This document shows, one piece after another, positions 16,700 to 27,648 of a DNA stretch of 51,691 bases. Origin of the DNA: Klebsiella pneumoniae. Lineage in GTDB: Bacteria; Verrucomicrobiota; Verrucomicrobiia; Limisphaerales; SXTU01. The first letter of the stretch is position 1. The number at the start of each line of letters is the position of its first letter. The stretch is from NCBI GenBank assembly GCA_943330855.2, contig CALQJI020000032.1, positions 1-51,691 on the forward strand, in the 5' to 3' direction. The notes under the pieces are model-generated. The model worked only from the letters and a program-made list of their open reading frames with translations. It was not told where the DNA came from and ran no database searches. The position numbers and the translations under genes are program-made.

Positions 16700-17554
16700 A
16701 TGGAATCCAAGCCCTTCTCCCAACGCATCAACAGCCGCGTGCTCATCGCGCTGTGCATGGTCGTGTTCATCGCCGTTTGCTTCTGGCCACGAAACGCGAC
16801 CGACTCCCTCAACGTCCCGCTGGGCGTCGAGCAGGCGGCCATCGTCACCTACAGCGGGCCGCCGGTCGCGGTGATGCCTTACAAGTGGGGCGTGGCGGTC
16901 AACGTGCGCATCGCGAAAGTCATTGAGCGGCCCGGCACGCGCATCTACGACGTGCGCTACCTCGTCAACCGCCCCGGCACGTTCGACCTGAAGGATTACC
17001 TCACGGCGGAGGACGGCGGCCGCCTCGACGGTCTGCCCTCGTTCAAGTTCCACGGCGACCCGAAGCTCTCCAAGCACCTCGACGCTCGGATTCAGGAGAC
17101 CGAGGAGGCCGGCGTGAGCGTCGGCGGTTACTACTATCTCACGCTCGGCGCGCTGGGCGTGTTGTGGATTGTCTGGCTGCTGCTGCTCATCTTCTACGGT
17201 CGCGCGAAACCCGCACCGTCCGCCATCGCACCGCCCGCGCCGACGCTGGCCGAACTGCTGCGTCCGTTGCTCGCCCAACTCGAAGCCGGCACGCTCGACG
17301 CCGCTGCGAAGGCGAAACTTGAAATGCTCCTGCTCCGCCGCTGGCGTGAGGACCTCGCCCTCACCGCCACGCCGATGGACACCGCCCTCGACGCCATCAA
17401 CCGCAGTGAGAAGACCGGTCAACCGCTCCGCCAGTTGCAGCACTGGCTGCATCACCCCGCCTCGCCGGTCCGGCGGGAGGAAATCGCGGCGGTCATCGCG
17501 CCTTACACAATCGAAGCCCACGAACCGCAGACGGAGGCCGCAACCCCCACATGA
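16700..17554 (+). CDS. Membrane protein with two transmembrane segments, Bat/MoxR operon, unrecognised family
   Basis: This 284-residue protein starts at ATG 16700, one base after the DUF58 stop. The N-terminal segment VLIALCMVVFIAVCFW anchors it. A periplasmic beta-rich domain of about 120 residues follows (VAVNVRIAKVIERPGTRIYD, then YLVNRPGTFDLKDYL). A second segment (LGALGVLWIVWLLLLIFYG, about 156-174) leads to a cytoplasmic helical tail with an aspartate- and arginine-rich end. The periplasmic domain resembles the BatD-type immunoglobulin-like region in outline only. The stop overlaps the next start (ATGA), so it is co-translated with the VWA gene. Confidence 0.78.
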   Translation: MESKPFSQRINSRVLIALCMVVFIAVCFWPRNATDSLNVPLGVEQAAIVTYSGPPVAVMPYKWGVAVNVRIAKVIERPGTRIYDVRYLVNRPGTFDLKDYLTAEDGGRLDGLPSFKFHGDPKLSKHLDARIQETEEAGVSVGGYYYLTLGALGVLWIVWLLLLIFYGRAKPAPSAIAPPAPTLAELLRPLLAQLEAGTLDAAAKAKLEMLLLRRWREDLALTATPMDTALDAINRSEKTGQPLRQLQHWLHHPASPVRREEIAAVIAPYTIEAHEPQTEAATPT

Positions 17555-18519
17555 CCTTCCTCCACCCCCAATGGCTCGCGCTACTCGCGCTCCCGGTCAT
17601 CCTCGCCTTCTGGGAATGGATCCGGCGAGGCCAACCCATCGCGCTGCCCTTCGACCACGGACGCCAGCGACGCGGCCTCGTCCTCAACTTCCTCGTCCTC
17701 TGCGCCAACTGTCTTCCCGCCGCCCTGCTCGCGTTGGCGATTCTCTTCCTCGCGCACCCCATCACCTTCACGCCGCCGGAAGTGGAGCGGAAGCTCACGA
17801 ACATCCAGATCCTCCTCGATACCTCCGGCAGCATGGCCGAGAACCACGGCTCGCAAGCCAACGGCCGCCACCGGCGCTTCGACTCGGCCATGGACGCCAT
17901 CGAGACGTTCATCAACGCCCGCAAAGGCGACGCCTACGGCCTGACCATCTTCTCCCGCCACTTCATCCACTGGGTGCCGCTGACGCTCGACACGAAATCC
18001 ATCATGCTCTCGCGGCCCTTCATCCAGCCGGACAACCCGCGACTCGACCCGCCCACGATGGTCCGCAAAGGCCTGCCCGACGCGCTCTGGGGCATCACCT
18101 ACATCGGCAAGGCTCTCTACGGAGCCGCCGACTTACTCGCCCAGCGGCCCAGCGGTGACCGCATGGTCATCCTGCTCACCGACGGCGAGAGCAGCGACAT
18201 CAAGGCCCCGAAGGATCTGGCCGTCATTGCCGCGCTGCGCGCGCAGAACATAACCGTCTTCGCCATCATGCTATCCGAGGAGCAGATTGAGCCCGCCCTC
18301 GTCGGCATCGCGCGCGCGACGGGCGGCGAAGTCTTCAACGCCGCGACGCCCGAGGCGCTCCAGACCGTCTTCAAGAGCATTGATGCGATGAAGAAAGTCG
18401 TCGTGCTCGAGAAGCAGCCGCAGGTCGCCGACTACTACGACCCCTTCTTCGTCCCCGCCATCGCCCTCCTCGCCTTCAGCGTGCTGACCCTCTTCGGCCT
18501 CCGCTTTACCCCGTGGTGA
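17551..18519 (+). CDS. BatA-like VWA-domain membrane protein
   Basis: This 322-residue protein has the classic BatA layout: N-terminal membrane segment FLHPQWLALLALPVILAFW, a second segment near 55-68, a VWA domain, and a C-terminal membrane segment PAIALLAFSVLTLFGL. The metal site is complete: DTSGS at residues 90-94 and LLTDGESS for the third motif. It differs from the operon's first VWA protein, which has DLSPS, so the operon carries two distinct VWA proteins facing the periplasm. An 8-bp-stem hairpin follows the stop. Confidence 0.9.
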   Translation: MTFLHPQWLALLALPVILAFWEWIRRGQPIALPFDHGRQRRGLVLNFLVLCANCLPAALLALAILFLAHPITFTPPEVERKLTNIQILLDTSGSMAENHGSQANGRHRRFDSAMDAIETFINARKGDAYGLTIFSRHFIHWVPLTLDTKSIMLSRPFIQPDNPRLDPPTMVRKGLPDALWGITYIGKALYGAADLLAQRPSGDRMVILLTDGESSDIKAPKDLAVIAALRAQNITVFAIMLSEEQIEPALVGIARATGGEVFNAATPEALQTVFKSIDAMKKVVVLEKQPQVADYYDPFFVPAIALLAFSVLTLFGLRFTPW

Positions 18520-18520
18520 A

Positions 18521-18552
18521 AGGCGAGCGGAAGATGGAATTCCGGCTCGCCT
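18521..18552 (+). terminator. Hairpin after the Bat/MoxR operon
   Basis: AGGCGAGC (18521-18528) pairs with GCTCGCCT (18545-18552), and GG/CC next to it extends the stem with one bulge. It begins two bases after the VWA stop and ends before the 50-codon ORF. It lacks a T tract, so it could be a weak terminator or mRNA-stabilising stem. Confidence 0.4.
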
Positions 18553-18588
18553 CGTCATGGTATTGGCTGGCATAGTCCCGGGCACATT

Positions 18589-18741
18589 ATGGCAACGCCC
18601 AACTATCAATTCGAAAAGCGCCGCAAGGAAATGGACAAGAAGGCCAAGAAGGAAGAGAAGCGCCTGCGCAAACTCGAAGCCGCAGCTAATCCCGCCTCCC
18701 CCGACGCTACGGTCCCGGAGACGCCTGCGGAGCCGAACTGA
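18589..18741 (+). CDS. Conserved 50-residue charged micro-protein
   Basis: The frame begins MATPNYQFEKRRKEMDKKAK, continues with alternating Lys/Glu/Arg, and ends with a Pro/Ala/Thr/Glu-rich tail and TGA. The opening MATPNYQFEKRRKE is one I recognise as a recurrent start of very small conserved bacterial proteins of unknown function. Its lysine/glutamate-rich helix is unlike any shadow frame in this GC-rich window. It would form a single highly charged helix, perhaps binding nucleic acid or ribosome, but this is not established. It is preceded by the hairpin at 18521-18552, so it probably has its own promoter. Confidence 0.75.
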   Translation: MATPNYQFEKRRKEMDKKAKKEEKRLRKLEAAANPASPDATVPETPAEPN

Positions 18742-18962
18742 CGGAACGGTTCTGCGCGCTCTGGATTCGCTACGCTGTTTTCGCTCAGGCTATCCGCCGG
18801 CGCGATGCAATTGACGGGCCGTAGGATTCCAAGCCGGCTTTAGGGTGCGGAGCCGGGAGAAGGGCGTCGGGCCGGACGTCTTGACCCCCTTCGATGCTCC
18901 GCCACGCAACTGGCAAAGCGCGTTTCACCCGATTCCGAACGCGGCAAGTCGGCTTCGTTGGC
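18742..18962. other. Gap between convergent genes without a supported gene
   Basis: This 221-base stretch separates the micro-ORF (+) from the HAD phosphatase gene (-). The minus strand stays open here, but as an antisense extension over the phosphatase gene. I see no terminator with a T tract. Confidence 0.4.
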
Positions 18963-19640
18963 TCAACGGCAGACTTCGGCCGGCGCGAGGTGGGTGAGAT
19001 CAGGAATGGCCCAGTCGGCCCGGTGCACTTGTAACTCCTCCAGCTTCGAGCCGCCGGTGGCGACCGCGAGGCAACGCGCGCCAATAGCCCGGCCACACGC
19101 GATGTCCAGCGGAGTGTCCCCGATGACGAGAATTTCCTCCCCGTGCAAGGGGCGGCCCAAACTGCGGCTGCCCCGGACACGGGCGATGCGTGCAATTTCA
19201 TTCCGGTCCGCGTGGTCATCTCCGAAGCCGCCCGTGCGAAACGGTTCCCACAGGCCGTAGTGGCGCAGCTTGATTTGCGCACCGAGGCGGATATTGCCGG
19301 TGAGCAGGCCAAGCAACGGCGGCTCGGGCAGAGCGGCGAGCGCCGCCAACCATTCACCGACGCCGGGGCACGCACCGCCGGGGAGTTCGTGGAGGTGGTG
19401 GTCGAGCCAGTGGACGTAGCAATCGCAGAACCGGCGGAAGTTCTCCGGCGTGGCTGGGACGCCTTGTGAGGTGAGGAATTCCCGCACCAGCCCGGAGTCC
19501 GTGCGGCCGGCGAAGCTCAACCGCTCCGTGCCGTGCGGAATCCCAAACTCCATGGCAAACGCGCGGCCAAACGCCCGCACACCTGCCCCGCCGGTGTGAA
19601 TCAGCGTGCCGTCAATGTCGAAGAGGACCAGTCGCACCAT
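18963..19640 (-). CDS. HAD-superfamily hydrolase, phosphoglycolate phosphatase-like
   Basis: This 225-residue protein has HAD motif I as LVLFDIDGTLIHTGG, with nucleophile D8 and general acid D10, and motif II in LGLLTGNIRLGAQ. The motif III lysine region follows, and motif IV is VIGDTPLDIACGRA. A helical cap lies between motifs I and II, as in Gph/PGMB-type phosphatases. The ATG at 19640 was chosen over a TTG at 19667 because it places motif I at the usual distance from the start. It is cytoplasmic with no signal peptide. The likely reaction is dephosphorylation of a small phosphorylated metabolite; the exact substrate is unknown. Confidence 0.88.
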   Translation of the reverse strand: MVRLVLFDIDGTLIHTGGAGVRAFGRAFAMEFGIPHGTERLSFAGRTDSGLVREFLTSQGVPATPENFRRFCDCYVHWLDHHLHELPGGACPGVGEWLAALAALPEPPLLGLLTGNIRLGAQIKLRHYGLWEPFRTGGFGDDHADRNEIARIARVRGSRSLGRPLHGEEILVIGDTPLDIACGRAIGARCLAVATGGSKLEELQVHRADWAIPDLTHLAPAEVCR

Positions 19641-19767
19641 GCGCGAGTTTAAGAACAACCCCACCAACGAGGGGAGGAGATTTATAAGCAGAGCAGGAGT
19701 GAGGGAGGAAAATTGCGCGGGTTGCTGCTCCTGCGCTTCGATTGCCCTCCATCATCGGAGTTCACGC

Positions 19768-20790
19768 TCAACTCAACTCTCCGAACACTTTGCGGCAGTG
19801 GCGCACGCTGCGCTCCAACTCGGCCAACTGCTGCCCTTGCTCGGCGCGCAGTTCGCCCATGCCCGGCGGAGGCGTGAACGGTTCGCGCGGTTCGCCAGCA
19901 CGGGCGAGGCGCAGCATTTGCGCCAGCGTCTGCGGCGTGGCACGCGGGTAGGCGTCCCAGAAGTAATCGCAGCGCAGCGGCAGGAAAATGGGGCGACCTG
20001 AAATGGTTTCCACGATGACCGGCGCGTGCGGACACAGCTCGCTGAAGCGACGGAAGAACGCCAGCCAATCCACCAAGCCCGTGCCGACAGAGGTCCATTG
20101 CAGCGTCGCGCCCTCCGGCGTTTCCCACAGATACGAGTCGCGAATCCCGGTGCAGACGGTGACAGGACCGAGGGTTTCGAGCGCGGCCTGCGGCTCCTCC
20201 AAGGCCCACAGCGCGTTGCCAGTGTCGAGCGTCGCGCCCACGAAGTCGCGCCCCGCCATGTCGATGAGTTCAAGCAACTCAGTGGAGTTCATGTCGCCCG
20301 CATGATTCTCGACCGCAATCTTGATGCCCGCGTCGAGCGCCTCGCTCCGCACGCACCGCAGCACGCCGACCGTCTCCGCGATGCGCGCGACGATGCCACC
20401 GGGGCTGCGTCTGTCATCCGCCTTCCCCAGCACGCAGCGCGCGACGGGCGATCCGAGCGCCTTCGCGACGCGCAGGCAGAGGCGAAGTTGCTCCTCCGCC
20501 GAGCCGCGTCGCGGGTCGAACATCACGGACGTCGGGCAGATGCTCAACATACCCGCGTAGAGCGCGAGGCCGAGGTCGTCCGCGCGGCTCTTGAGGTCGC
20601 GGAGGTCCGCATCGGCGAGCGACTCATACACGTCGAAGTCCGAGAAGAGCACGGCGTCGAGCTGAAGCGTGGCGGCGTGGTCGAGGATTTGGTGCGCTTT
20701 CCAGCCGAGGGCACGGAGGGCGTAGTTGTCGAAGCCGAGCTTTGGGGACAAAGGTATTTTCATCGCGGGCGCTGACGAATTGATGCTCAT
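19768..20790 (-). CDS. Sugar phosphate isomerase/epimerase-like TIM-barrel protein
   Basis: This 340-residue protein belongs to the xylose isomerase-like TIM-barrel (AP_endonuc_2) superfamily. Likely metal ligands sit at strand ends in IKIAVENHAGDMNS, VGATLDTGNALW and VIVETISGRP. The N-terminal LGFDNYALRALGWKAHQILD and DAVLFSDFDVYESL follow the usual first strands. It has no signal peptide, so it is probably cytoplasmic. An internal ATG at 20763 is an alternative start. It is divergent from the exonuclease III gene with only 47 bases between, so their promoters overlap. The substrate is not evident. Confidence 0.82.
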   Translation of the reverse strand: MSINSSAPAMKIPLSPKLGFDNYALRALGWKAHQILDHAATLQLDAVLFSDFDVYESLADADLRDLKSRADDLGLALYAGMLSICPTSVMFDPRRGSAEEQLRLCLRVAKALGSPVARCVLGKADDRRSPGGIVARIAETVGVLRCVRSEALDAGIKIAVENHAGDMNSTELLELIDMAGRDFVGATLDTGNALWALEEPQAALETLGPVTVCTGIRDSYLWETPEGATLQWTSVGTGLVDWLAFFRRFSELCPHAPVIVETISGRPIFLPLRCDYFWDAYPRATPQTLAQMLRLARAGEPREPFTPPPGMGELRAEQGQQLAELERSVRHCRKVFGELS

Positions 20791-20837
20791 TGCCCGGCGT
20801 TTGCAAAGCGCGAAACCGCCCGTTAGCGTCGCGGCCC

Positions 20838-21590
20838 GTGAAACTCATCTCCTGGAACGTCAACGGCCTGCGCGCCGTGCTGAAGAAGAACTTCCTCACC
20901 TACCTCGCCGACGAAGCTCCCGACGTGCTCTGCCTGCAAGAAACCAAATGCACGCCCGACGACGTGGAGCAGCTCTGGCCGGCGACTTACACCACGTATT
21001 GGAACTCCGCCGAGAAGAAGGGCTACAGTGGGACGGCTATCTTCACGAAGGAACGCCCGCTCCAGGTCACCAACCACCTCGGCATCGCCGAGCACGACCG
21101 CGAGGGCCGCGTCATCACCGCCGAGTTCGCTGGATTTTTCCTCGTGAATGTCTATGTGCCGAACTCCAAGCGCGAGCTGACGCGCCTGCCCTATCGGCAG
21201 CAGTGGGACCGGGACTTCCTCGCCTATCTCAAAACGCTGGAGCAGACCAAGCCAGTCATCTGGTGCGGCGATTTGAACGTAGCCCATACTGCACTGGACC
21301 TCGCGAACCCGAAGGCCAACGTCAAAAACCACGGCTTCACTCCTGAAGAGCGGGCCGGCTTCGACGCCAGCGTGAGCGCGGGCTTCGTGGACAGCTTCCG
21401 CGAATTCGAGAAGGCCGGCGGACATTACACTTGGTGGAGTCCGATGATGGGAGCGCGCGCGCGGAACATCGGCTGGCGGCTCGATTACTTCCTCCTAAGC
21501 GCCGCGCTGCGCCCGAAGCTGAAGTCCGCCTTCATCCGCAAGGACGTGCTCGGCAGCGACCATTGCCCAGTGGGGATTGAGCTGAAGTGA
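20838..21590 (+). CDS. xth: Exodeoxyribonuclease III
   Basis: This 250-residue enzyme of the exonuclease III/AP-endonuclease family removes 3' blocking groups and cuts at abasic sites in base-excision repair. The start is GTG 20838, giving the canonical opening KLISWNVNGLRA with N7. Catalytic features are complete: QETKC with the metal-binding E35, YSGTAIFTK, WCGDLNVAH with the catalytic aspartate and asparagine, RLDYFLLS, and the terminal GSDHCPVG with the aspartate-histidine pair. Length is normal for the family. The next gene begins downstream on the same strand. Confidence 0.95.
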   Translation: MKLISWNVNGLRAVLKKNFLTYLADEAPDVLCLQETKCTPDDVEQLWPATYTTYWNSAEKKGYSGTAIFTKERPLQVTNHLGIAEHDREGRVITAEFAGFFLVNVYVPNSKRELTRLPYRQQWDRDFLAYLKTLEQTKPVIWCGDLNVAHTALDLANPKANVKNHGFTPEERAGFDASVSAGFVDSFREFEKAGGHYTWWSPMMGARARNIGWRLDYFLLSAALRPKLKSAFIRKDVLGSDHCPVGIELK

Positions 21591-21667
21591 GTGGCGCAAC
21601 TGGTGGGCGCGTTGCAACTGCCCAAACCCGCTCGAAGAAGCCATTGCCAGCGAAGGTCATTTCTACC

Positions 21668-24838
<3,171 letters not shown>

Positions 24839-24863
24839 ATGTTACTCTAAACCAGACTCACAC

Positions 24864-26297
24864 ATGAGCAGCGACGCCACTTTCCTGACGAACCGCCGAC
24901 AGTTCCTCAACCGCTTCGGCGCGGGCCTCGGCGGCGCGGCGTTGGCCGAGATGCTTTCCTCGAGCGCCACCGCCGCACCGGCTGCCGAACGCGGCGTCCT
25001 TAGTGCGACACACTTCGCACCCAAGGCCAAGCGCATCATTTACCTGTTCATGTCCGGCGCGCCGTCGCAGCTCGACTTGTTTGATTACAAGCCGCTGCTC
25101 AACCAACGGCACGGCGAACAGCTCCCGGATTCCGTGCGCGGCGGGCAGCGGCTCACGGGCATGTCGGGCAACCAGTCGTCCATTCCGCTCGTCGGCTCGC
25201 CGTTCAAGTTCACGGCGCACGGGCGCAGCGGCACGATGTTCAGCGAGTTGCTGCCGCACACGGCGGGCATCGCGGACGACCTGTGCGTGGTGCGCTCGAT
25301 GTTCACCGAGGCCATCAACCACGGGCCGGGCGTGACCTTCCTACAGACGGGCACGCAAATCGCCGGGCGGCCCAGCTTCGGCGCGTGGTTGAGCTACGGG
25401 CTGGGGCAGGAGAACGCAAACCTGCCGTCGTTCGTCGTGCTTACCACGAAGGGCAAGGGCGGGCAGCCGCTCGGCTCGCACTTGTGGGGCAGCGGCTTTT
25501 TACCGACCAAGCATCAAGGCGTGCTGTTGCGCGCGGCGAAGGACGCGGTGCTCTACTTGAACAACCCCGCCGGCGTGAGCGAGGACAGCCGTCGGCTGTT
25601 GCTGGACCGGCTGCGCGAACTGCATGAGCACCAGTTTGCCGGCACGCCGGACGCGGAGATTCAAAGCCGCATCGATAACTACGAGATGGCGTTCCGCATG
25701 CAGTTCAGCATCCCGGACGCGACGGCTGTTTCCGGCGAGCCACAGCACATCCTCGACAGCTACGGACCGGAAGTGAAGACGCCCGGCACGTTCGCCGCGA
25801 ACTGCCTGCTCGCGCGCCGACTCGCCGAGCGCGGCGTGCGCTTTATCCAGTTGTATCATCAGGACTGGGACCACCACGGCGGCCTGCCCGGCGCGCTCCC
25901 GAAGATTTGCAAGGAGACCGACCAACCCGCCGCCGCGCTCGTGCGCGACCTGAAAGCGCGCGGCTTGCTCGACGACACGCTGGTCGTCTGGGGTGGCGAG
26001 TTTGGGCGCACGAACTATTGCCAGGGTAAAATCTCCGCGAACTTCGGGCGCGACCACCACCCGCGCTGCTTCAGCGTTTGGATGGCGGGCGGCGGCGTGA
26101 AAGCGGGCACGAGCTACGGCGAGACTTGCGAGTTCGGCTACAACATCGCCAACGACGGCGTGAGCGTCCACGACCTGCAAGCGACGCTGCTGCACCAACT
26201 CGGCATCGACCACGAGCGCCTCACCTACAAGTTCCAAGGCCGCCGCTACCGGCTGACCGACGTGCATGGAGAGCTGGTGAAGGGGTTGGTGGCGTAG
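24864..26297 (+). CDS. DUF1501 domain protein with Tat-like signal (locus B)
   Basis: This 477-residue member of the DUF1501 family is related in fold to alkaline phosphatase/sulfatase enzymes and is usually encoded beside DUF1549/DUF1553 c-heme proteins. The Tat-like signal is TNRRQFLNRFGAGLGG at residues 9-24. Family motifs are FMSGAPSQLDLFDYKP near the start, YHQDWDHHGGLPGALP, LVVWGGEFGRTNYCQG, and GRDHHPRCFSVWMAGGGVK, which contain the conserved Asp/His residues expected to bind metal. The gene lies 25 bases after the cytochrome gene, consistent with one transcript. The substrate is unknown. Confidence 0.9.
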   Translation: MSSDATFLTNRRQFLNRFGAGLGGAALAEMLSSSATAAPAAERGVLSATHFAPKAKRIIYLFMSGAPSQLDLFDYKPLLNQRHGEQLPDSVRGGQRLTGMSGNQSSIPLVGSPFKFTAHGRSGTMFSELLPHTAGIADDLCVVRSMFTEAINHGPGVTFLQTGTQIAGRPSFGAWLSYGLGQENANLPSFVVLTTKGKGGQPLGSHLWGSGFLPTKHQGVLLRAAKDAVLYLNNPAGVSEDSRRLLLDRLRELHEHQFAGTPDAEIQSRIDNYEMAFRMQFSIPDATAVSGEPQHILDSYGPEVKTPGTFAANCLLARRLAERGVRFIQLYHQDWDHHGGLPGALPKICKETDQPAAALVRDLKARGLLDDTLVVWGGEFGRTNYCQGKISANFGRDHHPRCFSVWMAGGGVKAGTSYGETCEFGYNIANDGVSVHDLQATLLHQLGIDHERLTYKFQGRRYRLTDVHGELVKGLVA

Positions 26298-26367
26298 CCC
26301 ACACCCACATGGCTGTTGACCGATGTCGTGAACCACTCACGCGTCGCGGCCAGCCCACCCGACTGCC

Positions 26368-27249
26368 TCAACGCTTCACCCCGGCGATGAGCTGCTCCAG
26401 CCGGCGGCCATACTCGACGAAGTTCGCACACACATCGGCGTCGTTCGTGACCTTCGCGCCCGCGTCGTGGAAAACCACGACCATGTGCGGCTCGATGCTG
26501 ATGCCCGCGTCGTAACCACGCGCGAAGGCATCGGCGAGGATGCGGCGCACCTGGCCCTGGCCTTCGCCCGGCCAGTTGTAGTCGGCGTCGTTTTTGGCCG
26601 GGTTCCACGTCGCGTCCTTCACGTGGATATGCGCGACGTGGTCGCGGACGGTGGTCCAAAACTCCCACGCGTTCTGCTTCGGCCACGGCGCGGGAAGCTG
26701 GCGGTCGGCGTTGAAGATGGGATTCGCGGTGTCGAAGACCCACTTGAGCCCAGGGCACTTGTCCAGCATCTCCAGCGCGTGCGCGGAGCTCATGCCGCCG
26801 TAGTTCATGCAGTTCTCATGCACGGGCGTGAGGCCGGCATCGGTGAACATCTTCGTCACCTCGCGCACGCGCTCGAACACGACGGGCGGCGTGACGGCGG
26901 CGGTGTCCTTGGGCTTGAAGGACATGATGCGGACGAACTTCGTGCCAAGCCGTTGCATCCGGGGAATCGCGCGGCGCACCTCGCCCAGCGTCACGTCGAA
27001 CGGCGTCTCGACCGTCTTCGCCCAGTTCATGATGGTGGAGCCGAAGCAATACACGCCGAGGCCCGCCTCCTGAATCTTCGCGACAGCAATGTCAAACGCC
27101 GCGTCGGGAATCTCGTGGAAGTTCGCCTTGGCAAAGCCCGGCACTTCTACGCCGCGCATCTCGATGAACTTCCAGCCAAGTTCCTTCGCGGCCTTGATTT
27201 GAAAATCCAGCCCGCCGCCCGCTTCGTCGCCAATTCCCATCAGGTGCAT
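26368..27249 (-). CDS. Sugar phosphate isomerase/epimerase-like TIM-barrel protein
   Basis: This 293-residue protein of the xylose isomerase-like TIM-barrel superfamily shows typical elements: AAKELGWKFIEMRGVEVPGF at the first strand, PVHENCMNYGGMS with the metal-binding glutamate, WVFDTANPIF, and HIHVKDATWNP with the histidine pair. GISIEPHM near the end supplies the last glutamate. No signal peptide is visible, so it is cytoplasmic. Codons 1 and 4 are both ATG; 27249 is used. It is the last gene of the long minus-strand run and converges with the locus B DUF1501 gene. Relatives are often found in sugar or inositol catabolism. Confidence 0.82.
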   Translation of the reverse strand: MHLMGIGDEAGGGLDFQIKAAKELGWKFIEMRGVEVPGFAKANFHEIPDAAFDIAVAKIQEAGLGVYCFGSTIMNWAKTVETPFDVTLGEVRRAIPRMQRLGTKFVRIMSFKPKDTAAVTPPVVFERVREVTKMFTDAGLTPVHENCMNYGGMSSAHALEMLDKCPGLKWVFDTANPIFNADRQLPAPWPKQNAWEFWTTVRDHVAHIHVKDATWNPAKNDADYNWPGEGQGQVRRILADAFARGYDAGISIEPHMVVVFHDAGAKVTNDADVCANFVEYGRRLEQLIAGVKR

Positions 27250-27307
27250 AGTGTATCTTTCTGCTTCGCGCGATTAACTCACAGGTCGCATCGGCAACTC
27301 AAGCTGT

Positions 27308-27637
27308 CTAACGCGGTGCTTTCAAATGTTGGTCGAAGAAACCCAGCACCACGGGCCGCAAGTCACGTTGCTTCGGCTGCAAGTGAAACGTGTGCGGCGC
27401 GCCCTCGACGATGACCAACTCATGCGGTGCGCCGGCCTCCTTGAGCTTCGCAGCGAAGAGCTTGGCCTGCGCGATGTCCACCGTCTTGTCTGCCGTGCCA
27501 TGCACGATAAGGATGGGAGGGTCGAGCTTGTCCACGTAAGTGACCGGGGACGCGGCACGGTAAAGATCCGGCCCGTCCGCGCGCGATGTGGCGAGCGGAA
27601 CAAACAAGAGGGCGGCGAGTGTTATGAGATGTTTCAT
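27308..27637 (-). pseudogene. Truncated alpha/beta hydrolase: signal peptide joined to the C-terminal part, no nucleophile
   Basis: The 109-residue frame begins with a signal peptide (MKHLITLAALLFVPLATSRA) and continues at once into the C-terminal third of an acetyl-esterase/prolyl-oligopeptidase-like hydrolase. That part includes VDKLDPPILIVHGTADKTVD with the acid residue, and EGAPHTFHLQ with the catalytic histidine. The central part carrying the G-x-S-x-G nucleophile elbow and oxyanion hole, normally some 150-200 residues, is missing. Most simply this is an internal deletion that fused both ends in frame. It lies 11 bases downstream of the sialate O-acetylesterase gene and is probably transcribed with it. 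It cannot be an active esterase by the usual mechanism. Confidence 0.6.
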
Positions 27638-27648
27638 ATTCGCTTGTC

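Noticed and set aside
14575..16848. 757-codon open frame antisense to the MoxR and DUF58 genes
   Set aside because: It lies opposite two well-supported genes, is rich in Arg/Ala/His/Glu from GC-rich codons, and has no domain or start signal; it is a compositional shadow.
18785..19375. 196-codon minus-strand frame overlapping the HAD phosphatase gene in another frame
   Set aside because: The HAD frame has all catalytic motifs, and this one has none.
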